Source of the DNA: JAURVT01 sp049059935 | GTDB taxonomy: Bacteria > Actinomycetota > Actinomycetes > Propionibacteriales > Nocardioidaceae | Assembly (NCBI RefSeq): GCF_049059935.1 | Contig: NZ_JBMGQR010000011.1 | Location: 1 to 64,000, forward strand | DNA length: 64,000 nt | Reading direction: 5' to 3' | Part shown: piece after piece, positions 34,487-43,253 of the stretch | Layout: the number at the start of each line of letters is the position of its first letter | Numbering within the stretch: the first letter of the stretch is position 1 | Program-made: the position numbers and the translations under genes | The notes under the pieces: generated by a model | Databases searched by the model: none | What the model was told of the DNA's origin: nothing | What the model saw: only the letters and a program-made list of their open reading frames with translations

Positions 34487-34547
34487 GTCGCGAACCACGG
34501 CATTCTTGCCGTGGTTCGCGACCGATTACCAGGAGAACCTGGTAATC
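34487..34547. repeat. Intergenic double hairpin, family B copy 4
   Basis: H1 pairs GTCGCGAACCACGGC (34487-34501) with GCCGTGGTTCGCGAC (34508-34522). H2 is GATTACCAGG-AGAA-CCTGGTAATC (34524-34547). Compared with copy 2, both sides of H2 changed together, preserving the stem. It ends 10 bases behind the fba stop. Confidence 0.9.
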
Positions 34548-34557
34548 GACACCAGTG

Positions 34558-35577
<1,020 letters not shown>

Positions 35578-35616
35578 GGTGTCTCCTTGCAGACGGGCGA
35601 TCGGGGCGGCTCGGGC

Positions 35617-36978
35617 TCAGTATCCCAACTGACCGGCCAGAGCACGAGCGGCCACCTGCACCGGGTCCCAGGTGGGCGAGAACGGCGGCGCGTACGCGAG
35701 GTCGCTCAGCATCACGTCGTCGACGCTCAGCCCGGCCCACAGCGCGGTGGCGACGGTGTCGATCCGCAGCGCCGAACCCTCGCGTCCGACGATCTGCGCG
35801 CCCAGCACCCGACGCGTCGCGGCGTCGGCCACCATCTTGACGGTCATCGGCTCGGCGCCCGGGTAGTAGCCGGCCCGCGTGGTCGCCTCGATCGTCGCGC
35901 TGACGGCGTCGAGCCCGGCGTCCAGCGCCGCGCGCTCGGTGAGCCCGGTGATGCCGATCTCGAGGTCGCACACCTTGGTGACGGCCGTGCCGAGGACGCC
36001 AGGGAAGGACGCGAGGTCGCCCGAGGCGCCGACGTTGCGCCCGACCACCCACCCCTGCTTGTTGGCGTGGGTGCCGAGCGGGACGTGCACCGCCGCGCCG
36101 GTCAGCCGGTGCCGCGACTCGACGCAGTCGCCGGCGGCCCACACGTGACGGTCGACGTCCACGCGCTGGTGCTCGTCGACGACGTACCCGCCCAGGTCGC
36201 CGACGGGCAGGCCGGCGTCGGCGGCGAGCGTCGCGCGCGGCCTGACGCCGAGCCCGAGGACCACCAGGTCGGCGTCGAGCGTGCCGGCGGACGTCTCGAC
36301 CGACCGGACGTGCCCCTGCGCGTCCACGCCGAAGCCCTCCACGGCGGTGCCCATGTGCGTGGTGATGCCGAGGCCGTCCATCGCGACGTGCACCTGCGCG
36401 CCGAGCTCGGGATCGAGCAGCGTCATCGGCGCCTCGGCCTGGTCGACGACGGTGACCTCGAGACCGCGCAGCAGGCACGCCTCGGCCATCTCGATGCCGA
36501 TGTACCCGCTGCCGACGACGACCACGCGCCGCACGTCGGCCAGCGCGTCGACGAGGCGACACCCGTCGTCGAGCGACTGGACGCCGTGGATGCCAGCGGC
36601 GTCGATGCCGGGCAGCGGCGGGCGGACGGGCTCCGCACCTGTGGCGATCAGGAGGTCGTCGTACTCGAGCCGGTCGGTGCCGCCGTCGGCGTCGCGGACG
36701 TCGACCGAGCGCGAGTCGGGGTGGATCGCGACGGCCTCGACACCGGTGCGCACGTCGATGCCGCGCTCGCGGTGCTGCTCGGGGCTGCGCGCGACGAGCC
36801 CGTCGGGGCCGTCGACCTCGCCGGCCACCCAGTAGGGGATGCCGCAGGCCGAGTACGACGTCCAGGTGGTCCGCTCGACGACCACCACCTCGACGTCGTC
36901 GCCCAGCCGACGCTTGGTGCCCGACGCCGCGCTCATGCCGGCCGCGTCGCCCCCGATCACGAGCAGTCGCTTCGTCAT
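35617..36978 (-). CDS. CoA-disulfide-reductase-like FAD-dependent oxidoreductase
   Basis: 453 residues of the class III pyridine-nucleotide disulfide reductases. VIGGDAAGMSAAS is the FAD-binding start, SYSACGIPYWVAGEV carries the redox cysteine of CoA-disulfide reductases and NADH oxidases, VVVGSGYIGIEMAEA binds NAD(P)H, and VWAAGDCVES is the second FAD motif. It likely reduces low-molecular-weight disulfides or a related substrate. ATG 36978 lies 7 bases behind TAGGGT (leaderless). No substrate-specific partner is nearby. Confidence 0.87.
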   Translation of the reverse strand: MTKRLLVIGGDAAGMSAASGTKRRLGDDVEVVVVERTTWTSYSACGIPYWVAGEVDGPDGLVARSPEQHRERGIDVRTGVEAVAIHPDSRSVDVRDADGGTDRLEYDDLLIATGAEPVRPPLPGIDAAGIHGVQSLDDGCRLVDALADVRRVVVVGSGYIGIEMAEACLLRGLEVTVVDQAEAPMTLLDPELGAQVHVAMDGLGITTHMGTAVEGFGVDAQGHVRSVETSAGTLDADLVVLGLGVRPRATLAADAGLPVGDLGGYVVDEHQRVDVDRHVWAAGDCVESRHRLTGAAVHVPLGTHANKQGWVVGRNVGASGDLASFPGVLGTAVTKVCDLEIGITGLTERAALDAGLDAVSATIEATTRAGYYPGAEPMTVKMVADAATRRVLGAQIVGREGSALRIDTVATALWAGLSVDDVMLSDLAYAPPFSPTWDPVQVAARALAGQLGY

Positions 36979-36988
36979 GCCCACGACC

Positions 36989-37612
36989 CTAGGACGCGGG
37001 CGGCGGCCCCGCGTGCTGACGGACCCAGGCGTGCATGACGACGGCCGCGGCGGCGCCGGCGTTGATCGAGCGGGTGGAGCCGTACTGGGCGATGGCCAGC
37101 GTGGTGCCGCAGGCGGCGCGCATCTGCTCGCTCAGGCCCGGGCCCTCCTGGCCGAGCACCAGGACGCACGCCCGCGGCAGCGACGCGGTCTCGAGCGGCA
37201 CCGACCCGGGCACGTTGTCGACGCCCAGCACCGGCAGCCCCTCCCCCGCCGCCCACGCGGCGAACGCGTCGACGTCCGGGTGGTGCTGCAGGTGCAGGTA
37301 GCGGTCGGTGACCATCGCCCCGCGACGGTTCCAGCGGCGACGTCCGACCAGGTGCACGGCCGCCACGTTGAAGGCGTTGGCGGTGCGCACGACCGAGCCG
37401 ATGTTGGAGTCGTGCTGCCAGTTCTCGATCGCGACGTGCAGCCGGTGACGACGGGTGTCGAGGTCGGCGACGATCGCCTCGACGCTCCAGTAGCGGTAGG
37501 CGTCGACGACGTTGCGACGGTCGCCGTGCTCGAGCAGCTCGGGGTCGAGCCGCGCGTCGTCGGGCCACGGCCCCTCCCAGGGGCCGACGCCGACCTCGGG
37601 GGGCTCGGTCAC
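36989..37612 (-). CDS. TrmH/SpoU-family RNA methyltransferase
   Basis: 207 residues, a SAM-dependent SPOUT enzyme that methylates ribose 2'-OH in tRNA or rRNA. ENWQHDSNIGSVVRTANAFNV (key residues NIGSVVRTA) is motif 1, VLVLGQEGPGLS motif 2, and YGSTRSINAGAAAAVVMHAW motif 3 forming the knot. GTG 37612 overlaps the pyrE stop as GTGA, so it is coupled to pyrE. The target nucleotide is unknown. Confidence 0.88.
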   Translation of the reverse strand: MTEPPEVGVGPWEGPWPDDARLDPELLEHGDRRNVVDAYRYWSVEAIVADLDTRRHRLHVAIENWQHDSNIGSVVRTANAFNVAAVHLVGRRRWNRRGAMVTDRYLHLQHHPDVDAFAAWAAGEGLPVLGVDNVPGSVPLETASLPRACVLVLGQEGPGLSEQMRAACGTTLAIAQYGSTRSINAGAAAAVVMHAWVRQHAGPPPAS

Positions 37613-38151
37613 GCCAGTCCGAGCTCGTCCTTGCCGACGGCCCAGCGGTACTCGTGGCCCGCCTCGGCGATCCGCTCGGCGGCGCCCGTGGCGCGGTCGA
37701 CGACCACGGCGACGCCGACGACGATCGCGCCCGCCTCGACCAGCGCGTCGACGGCGGTGAGCACCGAGCCCCCGGTGGTGTTGGTGTCCTCGACGGCGAG
37801 CACCCGCCGCCCGGCGACGTCGGGGCCCTCGATCAGGCGCTGCATGCCGTGCTGCTTCTCGGCCTTGCGGACGACGAACGCGTCGAGCGCGCGACCCTGC
37901 GCGGCGGCCTGGTGCATCATCGCGCTGGCGACGGGGTCGGCGCCCAGCGTGAGGCCGCCCACGGCGTCGTACTCCAGGTCGTCGGTGAGCTCGAGCATGA
38001 CGCGGCCGATGGCGGGCGCGGCCGCGGCGTCGAGCGTCACGCGGCGCATGTCGACGTAGTAGTCGGCCTCGCGGCCCGACGACAGCGTGACGCGCCCGTG
38101 CACGACGGCCTTGGTCTTGATCTGCTCGATGACGGTCGCGCGGTCGCTCAT
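37609..38151 (-). CDS. pyrE: Orotate phosphoribosyltransferase
   Basis: 180 residues. PyrE joins orotate to PRPP to make OMP in pyrimidine synthesis. GRVTLSSGREADYYVDMR binds orotate and the PRPP-binding motif is VLAVEDTNTTGGSVL; VRKAEKQHG is the flexible catalytic loop. ATG 38151 lies 7 bases behind TAGGGT, a leaderless start. First gene of a two-gene unit with the TrmH methyltransferase. Confidence 0.94.
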   Translation of the reverse strand: MSDRATVIEQIKTKAVVHGRVTLSSGREADYYVDMRRVTLDAAAAPAIGRVMLELTDDLEYDAVGGLTLGADPVASAMMHQAAAQGRALDAFVVRKAEKQHGMQRLIEGPDVAGRRVLAVEDTNTTGGSVLTAVDALVEAGAIVVGVAVVVDRATGAAERIAEAGHEYRWAVGKDELGLA

Positions 38152-38199
38152 GCCCCGAACCCTAGAGGAGCCGGCGGACGGTCCGGCCAGGACCGAGCG

Positions 38200-38886
38200 T
38201 CAGGTCTGGGGCGGCTTGGGCTCGGCGGTCCTCAGGTCGCCGAACACCACCTGGCGGTCGTCGGTGTGGAACAGCTCGGAGCAGGTGACCAGCGTGATCA
38301 TCCGGTCGACCGGGGTGGTGCCGGCCGGCTTGCCCGGCACGGGGTCGGTGACCCAGGTGTCGGTGAAGTCGACGGTGCGGTCGGTGCCGGCGTCGCGCAG
38401 CACGTAGGTGTAGACGTCGGTGCGCGTCTCGACCACGACGGTGTCGCCCTTGCGCAGCTTCAGGAAGTCGCGGAACGGCTCCCCGTGCGTGACGCGGTGG
38501 CCCGCGATCGCGAAGTTGCCGATGGCGCCGGGCTCGGCCGACCTCGGGAACCAGCCGATGCCGCGCGCGAGCGACTTCTGGTCGACGCCCTTGACCAGCG
38601 GCACCTCGTAGGTCTTGCCGAACCGCGGGATGCGCACGAGGGCGATCGCGTCGCCGCGCACCGGGTTCTTCTGCTCGGCCGACGCCCACTGCGCGTCCAG
38701 GCCCTCGCTCAGCGACGCCTGCGCCCGCTTGGAGACGATGTTGGTGCCGTAGTACTCCCAGCCCACGTACCCGAGCATCGAGACGCCGACGGCCATCAGC
38801 ACGACACCGACCAGCGTCGCGGTGCCCCAGCGTCGGCGCTTGCCGGGGGCAGGTGGGGTCGTCGACTCCCGAGTCGTGGCGCTCAC
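38200..38886 (-). CDS. Class E sortase
   Basis: 228 residues. A membrane anchor lies at about 22-42, followed by an extracytoplasmic sortase domain with catalytic His130 (AIAGHRVTHG), Cys202 (ITLVTCSELF) and Arg211. Class E sortases of high-GC Gram-positives attach LAxTG-type proteins to the cell wall or build pili. No substrate with a sorting signal is seen next to it. GTG 38886 follows GACACT by 6 bases; the 43-base gap to the divergent aminotransferase must hold both promoters. Confidence 0.88.
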   Translation of the reverse strand: MSATTRESTTPPAPGKRRRWGTATLVGVVLMAVGVSMLGYVGWEYYGTNIVSKRAQASLSEGLDAQWASAEQKNPVRGDAIALVRIPRFGKTYEVPLVKGVDQKSLARGIGWFPRSAEPGAIGNFAIAGHRVTHGEPFRDFLKLRKGDTVVVETRTDVYTYVLRDAGTDRTVDFTDTWVTDPVPGKPAGTTPVDRMITLVTCSELFHTDDRQVVFGDLRTAEPKPPQT

Positions 38887-38929
38887 CTGCCCAGTGTCTC
38901 ACCTCACAGCCACGGCTAGCCTCGGAGCC

Positions 38930-40099
38930 GTGAAGACCGACAGCGAACGCACCCGTGGCCTCGGCACCACCGTCTTCGCCGAGATGTCGGCCCTGGCCCT
39001 GCGCACCGGCGCGGTCAACCTCGGCCAGGGGTTCCCCGACACCGACGGTCCCGCGTCCGTCGTCGACGCCGCCGTGGCCGCGATGCGCGGCGGTCGCAAC
39101 CAGTACGCCCCCGGCCCCGGCGTGCCCGAGCTGCGCCACGCGGTCGCCGCCCACCAGCGCCGCTTCTACGGCATCGACCTCGACCCCGACACCGAGGTCG
39201 CCGTGACGACGGGCGCCACCGAGGCCGTCGCCGCCGCGCTGCTGGGCCTGGTCGACCCGGGCGACGAGGTCGTCGTCCTCGAGCCGTACTACGACTCGTA
39301 CGTCGCCGGCATCCAGATGGCCGGCGGCGTCCGGCGGCCGGTGACGCTGCACTGGCCCGACTTCCGCCTGGACGTCGACGCCCTGCGCGCCGCGGTCACC
39401 GACCGCACCCGCGTGCTCCTGCTCAACACCCCGCACAACCCGACCGGCACCGTCCTGACGCCCGACGAGCTCGCCGCGGTGGCGCGGGTCGCCGTCGAGC
39501 ACGACCTCACCGTGGTCAGCGACGAGGTCTACGAGCACCTCACGTTCGACGGACGGGTGCACGTCCCGATCTGCACGCTGCCCGGGATGGCCGAGCGGAC
39601 CCTGACGATCTCCAGCGGCGGCAAGACGTTCTCGTTCACCGGCTGGAAGGTCGGCTGGGCGAGCGGACCGGCGCCGCTGGTGCGCGCGATGCTCGCCGCC
39701 AAGCAGTTCCTCACGTTCACCTCGGGCGCGCCGCTGCAGCCCGCCATCGCCGAGGCGCTGGGATCGGACGACGCCTACTTCGCGGGCGTCCGCGACGAGC
39801 TGCAGCGACGCCGCGACCAGCTCTGCGAGGGGCTGGACGCGCTCGGGCTCGACGTCCACGTGCCCGACGGCACCTACTTCGCCACCACCGACATCCGCCC
39901 CCTCGGCTTCGACGACGGCCTCGAGTTCTGCCTGTCGCTGCCCGAGCGCGCCGGTGTGGTCGCGGTGCCCCACCAGGTGTTCTACGACCACGTCGACGTC
40001 GGCCGACCGCTCGTCCGGTGGGCGTTCTGCAAGCGCGAGGAGGTGCTCACCGAGGCCCTCGGCCGCCTCGAGGCCCTCCGTCGCGGCGGCCGCGCCTGA
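38930..40099 (+). CDS. PLP-dependent class I/II aminotransferase (kynurenine/DapC-type)
   Basis: 389 residues of fold type I. GQGFPDTDGP near residue 25, NTPHNPTGTVL, SDEVYEHL and the PLP lysine in SSGGKTFSFTGWKVGW place it with kynurenine/methionine aminotransferases (YbdL, KAT) and actinobacterial N-succinyl-DAP aminotransferases. The donor/acceptor pair cannot be fixed. GTG 38930 follows TAGCCT (38917-38922) by 7 bases (leaderless). It is not EgtE: it lacks that context and lies on the other strand 9 kb away. Confidence 0.87.
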   Translation: MKTDSERTRGLGTTVFAEMSALALRTGAVNLGQGFPDTDGPASVVDAAVAAMRGGRNQYAPGPGVPELRHAVAAHQRRFYGIDLDPDTEVAVTTGATEAVAAALLGLVDPGDEVVVLEPYYDSYVAGIQMAGGVRRPVTLHWPDFRLDVDALRAAVTDRTRVLLLNTPHNPTGTVLTPDELAAVARVAVEHDLTVVSDEVYEHLTFDGRVHVPICTLPGMAERTLTISSGGKTFSFTGWKVGWASGPAPLVRAMLAAKQFLTFTSGAPLQPAIAEALGSDDAYFAGVRDELQRRRDQLCEGLDALGLDVHVPDGTYFATTDIRPLGFDDGLEFCLSLPERAGVVAVPHQVFYDHVDVGRPLVRWAFCKREEVLTEALGRLEALRRGGRA

Positions 40100-40126
40100 T
40101 CGGTGCGCCGGACCTCCGCGTTCGGT

Positions 40127-40240
40127 CTGGCACGGAGGCGATCCGGGGGTACATTTGGAGCAAGGACGGCGGGACCCGAGACCCCCCGTCCGCAGCCGCC
40201 CCGCCGTTCACCCCCCGAGAGTGGCGGGGCGGCGTTCTTC
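40127..40240 (+). ncRNA. Probable 6C-type small RNA with own promoter and terminator
   Basis: CTGGCA (40127-40132), 17 bases and TACATT (40150-40155) form a promoter. The transcript would start near 40161 and hold two stem-loops with C-rich loops. The first is GGACGG/CCGTCC (40164-40191) with an ACCC/ACCCC loop. The second is an 11-base GC stem (40195-40205 with 40223-40233) with a CCCCCC loop, followed by GTTCTTCT, a rho-independent terminator. Two stems with C runs in the loops are the hallmark of the actinobacterial 6C RNA (B11 in mycobacteria), which pairs with G-rich mRNA regions. No covariance search was possible; the terminator would also end the aminotransferase mRNA. Confidence 0.7.
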
Positions 40241-40306
40241 TCCCCCGGTCACGTCCGACGGTGTCGCTACGGTGGTCGCGTCCCGTGACCGACCCGAGGA
40301 GACGCC

Positions 40307-41338
40307 GTGAAGCCCTGGTCCACCGAGCCCGCCGGACGTCTGGACGAGCGCGAGATCGACAGCGTCCTGCTGCGCGACAACCCCCTCGGCGACCCGTCCG
40401 TCCGCCCGCTGTGGGTGCAGGTGCCGCCGGGGTACGACGACTCCGACCGCCGCTACCCCACGATCTACCTGATCCAGGGGTACACCGGCCACGTCGCGAT
40501 GTGGCACAACCGGCGCGCCTACCGGCCCACCACCCCCGAGGCCGTCGACGCGCTGCAGGCCGACCCCGACGTCCCCGACTTCCTCGCGGTCTACGTCGAC
40601 GCGTGGACGCTCTACGGCGGCAGCCAGTTCGTCGACTCCTCCGGCACGGGCCGCTACCACTCCTACCTGTGCGACGAGGTCGTCCCGTGGGTCGACGACC
40701 GCTACCGCACGCTCGCCGACCGCGACCACCGCGCCATCACCGGCAAGAGCTCGGGCGGGTTCGGCGCGATGATCACGCCCATGCTGCGTCCCGACCTGTT
40801 CGGGGCGCTGGCGACCCACGCCGGCGACGCGCTCTACGAGTACCTGTACCTGCCGGAGTTCTCCCGGAGCGTCCGCGCCCTGCGCGACTACGACGGCGAC
40901 ATCTGGGCGTGGTGGCGCGACTTCAGCAGCCGGGTGGCCGGCACCAAGCCCGCCGACGACGTGCTGCTCATGGAGCTCGGCGTGGCGGCCTGCTTCTCCG
41001 CCGACGAGGACGGCACGGTGCGGCTGCCGTTCGACACCCGCACCGGCGTGCTCGACGAGGGGCTGTGGCAGCGCTGGCTGGAGTGGGACCCCGTCCGGAT
41101 GCTGCAGCGGCCCGACCTCGCCGAGGCCATGCGCTCGCTGCGCGGCGCCTGGGTCGACGGCGGCACCAGCGACGAGTGGAACCTCGACCTCGGGGCGCAG
41201 GCGTTCGCCGACGGCCTGCTCGACGTCGGCCTCCCGGCCGACCGGCTCGCGTTCGAGCACTTCGAGGGCGGCCACGGAGGCATCGAGTACCGCTACCCCC
41301 TCGCGCTCTCCTGGCTGGCGCACCAGATGACGCCCTGA
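40307..41338 (+). CDS. Putative esterase, alpha/beta-hydrolase (PF00756 type)
   Basis: 343 residues, no signal peptide. WVQVPPGYDDSDRRYPTIYLIQG is the usual esterase-D N-terminus (key residues PPGY and YLIQG), GKSSGGFGAM holds the nucleophilic serine in GxSxG, and EGGHGG the catalytic histidine. The substrate is unknown. GAGGAG lies 5 bases before GTG 40307. It precedes the DrrAB exporter by 94 bases but that exporter has its own promoter. Confidence 0.83.
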   Translation: MKPWSTEPAGRLDEREIDSVLLRDNPLGDPSVRPLWVQVPPGYDDSDRRYPTIYLIQGYTGHVAMWHNRRAYRPTTPEAVDALQADPDVPDFLAVYVDAWTLYGGSQFVDSSGTGRYHSYLCDEVVPWVDDRYRTLADRDHRAITGKSSGGFGAMITPMLRPDLFGALATHAGDALYEYLYLPEFSRSVRALRDYDGDIWAWWRDFSSRVAGTKPADDVLLMELGVAACFSADEDGTVRLPFDTRTGVLDEGLWQRWLEWDPVRMLQRPDLAEAMRSLRGAWVDGGTSDEWNLDLGAQAFADGLLDVGLPADRLAFEHFEGGHGGIEYRYPLALSWLAHQMTP

Positions 41339-41354
41339 GCCTCCCGGGCGGGCC

Positions 41355-41399
41355 GTGAAACCGCGGTGAGTGCGCGGTGAAACCGGCGGACCGCAGAGT
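41355..41399 (+). promoter_or_regulatory. SARP box and promoter of the ABC exporter
   Basis: Three direct heptamers, GTGAAAC (41355), GTGAGTG (41366) and GTGAAAC (41377), are spaced exactly 11 bases apart by CGCG linkers. Ten bases further a CAGAGT -10 follows (41394-41399). This is the layout of SARP/AfsR binding sites, where heptamer repeats replace the -35 box. An AfsR-like regulator is encoded next door (43254-46388). Confidence 0.75.
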
Positions 41400-41432
41400 C
41401 CTCGGTGTCACCCCACCCACCGAGGAGGAACC

Positions 41433-42422
41433 ATGAGCGACCACCCCGCCGTCCTGGCCGAGGGCCTGGTCAAGACCTTCGGCACCCACCGCGCCGTCGA
41501 CGGCATCGACCTCGACGTCCGCCGCGGCGAGGTCTACGGCGTCCTCGGCCCCAACGGGGCCGGCAAGACCACCATGCTGTCGATGCTCGCCACGCTGCTG
41601 AGGATCGACGGCGGCCACGCCGAGGTCTTCGGCGTCGACGTCGCCTCGCGGGCCCACGAGGTCCGCCAGCTCGTCGGCGTCACCGGCCAGTACGCGTCCG
41701 TCGACGAGGGCCTCACCGCCCGGGAGAACCTCGTGCTGTTCGGCCGGCTGCTCGGCCTGCGCCGGCCCGAGGCCCGCAGCACCGCCGCCGACCTGCTGGA
41801 GACGTTCGGCCTCGAGGAGGCCGCCGACCGTCCGATCTCGCAGTTCTCCGGCGGCATGCGGCGCCGTCTCGACCTCGCCGCCAGCCTGATCCGGCGCCCG
41901 CCGCTGATCTTCCTGGACGAGCCCACCACCGGTCTCGACCCGCGCACCCGCGGGCAGATGTGGGACACCATCCGCACCCTGGTCGCGGGCGGCTCCACCG
42001 TGCTGCTCACCACGCAGTACCTCGACGAGGCCGACCAGCTCGCCGACCGCGTCGCGGTCATCGACGGCGGCCGCAAGGTCGCCGAGGGCACCCCCGACCA
42101 GCTCAAGTCGCAGGTCGGCGCGTCCAGCCTGCAGCTCCGCCTGGCCGACGACGCCCGGCTCGCCGACGCCGTCCGCGCCGTCGAGCGCGCCGTCGGCGAG
42201 GTGCCCACCGTCAGCCCCGAGCGCAGCGAGCTGAGCGTCGCGCTCGACGACGCCGACCGCGCCGCCGACGTCATCGTCGCCCTGCGCGACGCCGGCGTGG
42301 CCGTCGCGCAGCTGAGCGTCCGCAAGCCGAGCCTGGACGAGGTCTTCCTCGCCCTGACCGGCCAGCCCACCACCGACGGGGCCGACGCCCCGGCCCAGCA
42401 CCTCCTGGAGACGGCCTCATGA
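41433..42422 (+). CDS. DrrA-type ABC exporter ATP-binding protein
   Basis: 329 residues. Walker A GPNGAGKTTML, signature FSGGMRRRLDLA, Walker B LIFLDEPTTGLDP and the H-loop region TTQYLDEADQ are complete; the C-terminal extension (about 220-320) ends in the SLDEVFLALTG motif of the daunorubicin-resistance DrrA family. It powers the permease encoded downstream, with which it overlaps by ATGA. GAGGAGGAACC precedes the ATG. Expression probably depends on the SARP box upstream. Exported compound unknown. Confidence 0.93.
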   Translation: MSDHPAVLAEGLVKTFGTHRAVDGIDLDVRRGEVYGVLGPNGAGKTTMLSMLATLLRIDGGHAEVFGVDVASRAHEVRQLVGVTGQYASVDEGLTARENLVLFGRLLGLRRPEARSTAADLLETFGLEEAADRPISQFSGGMRRRLDLAASLIRRPPLIFLDEPTTGLDPRTRGQMWDTIRTLVAGGSTVLLTTQYLDEADQLADRVAVIDGGRKVAEGTPDQLKSQVGASSLQLRLADDARLADAVRAVERAVGEVPTVSPERSELSVALDDADRAADVIVALRDAGVAVAQLSVRKPSLDEVFLALTGQPTTDGADAPAQHLLETAS

Positions 42423-43249
42423 CCACCCTCGCCCCCGCCCCGCACCCCACCGCCACGCTCGACCCGAGCACCGTCCGCCCGCACCTGACGCCCGTCGAGG
42501 TGGTGAGCCAGACGCTCTCGATGGCGTGGCGCTCGACGATCAAGATGCGACGCAACCCCGAGCAGTTCTTCGACGTGACCATCCAGCCGCTGCTCTTCAC
42601 GGCGATGTTCGCGTTCATCTTCGGCGGCGCGATCAGCGGCGACGTCGCCAGCTACCTGCCGATCATCATCCCCGGCATCCTGGCGCAGACCGCCCTGACC
42701 GCCTGCATGGCGACGGGCGTCCAGCTGCGCGAGGACATGGACAAGGGCGTGTTCGACCGGTTCCGGTCGCTGCCCATCGCCCGCATCTCCCCGCTCGCCG
42801 GCCCGACGGTGGCCGACCTGCTGCGCTACACCACGGCCGCCGTCCTCACCCTGACGATGGGCCTGCTGCTCGGGTACCGCCCCGGCGGCGGACCGGTCGG
42901 CGTGGTCGCCGGCATCCTGCTGGTCGTCGTCGCCGGCTGGTCGCTGGCCTGGGTCTTCACCTGGGTGGGCACCAAGGCGCGCTCGGCGCAGAGCGTCCAG
43001 GGCATCTCGATGATGATCATGTTCCCGCTGACGTTCCTGTCCAACGCGTTCGTGCCCGTAAACACGCTGCCGGGCTGGCTGGCCGCGTTCGTCAAGGTCA
43101 ACCCGGTCTCGCACGTGGTCTCGGCGGTGCGCGACCTGATGAACGGCGGACAGGTGACCGGCCAGGTCGGGCTCGCGCTGCTGGGCTGCGCGGTCGTCGT
43201 CGCGGTGTTCGCGCCGCTGGCGGTGCGCAGCTACGCGACCAAGGTCTGA
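42419..43249 (+). CDS. DrrB-type ABC-2 permease
   Basis: 276 residues with six membrane segments of the ABC-2 type. KMRRNPEQFFDVTIQPLLF (key residues RNPEQ and QP), GVFDRFRSLPIARISPLAG and the C-terminal FLSNAFVPVNTLPGWLAAFVKVNPVSH are typical of DrrB drug or lipid exporters. The start overlaps the ATPase stop by four bases. The gene ends 4 bases before the stop of the convergent AfsR-like regulator. Confidence 0.93.
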   Translation: MTTLAPAPHPTATLDPSTVRPHLTPVEVVSQTLSMAWRSTIKMRRNPEQFFDVTIQPLLFTAMFAFIFGGAISGDVASYLPIIIPGILAQTALTACMATGVQLREDMDKGVFDRFRSLPIARISPLAGPTVADLLRYTTAAVLTLTMGLLLGYRPGGGPVGVVAGILLVVVAGWSLAWVFTWVGTKARSAQSVQGISMMIMFPLTFLSNAFVPVNTLPGWLAAFVKVNPVSHVVSAVRDLMNGGQVTGQVGLALLGCAVVVAVFAPLAVRSYATKV

Positions 43250-43253
43250 CGGC

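Noticed and set aside
28483..34547. Family B repeats as a CRISPR array or insertion-sequence ends
   Set aside because: Copies are kilobases apart with no regular spacers, no cas genes, no transposase and no target duplication visible.
38930..40099. The class I/II aminotransferase as the missing egtE
   Set aside because: It has a kynurenine/DapC-type signature, its own promoter and the opposite strand 9 kb from the egt operon. EgtE belongs to a different PLP subgroup.
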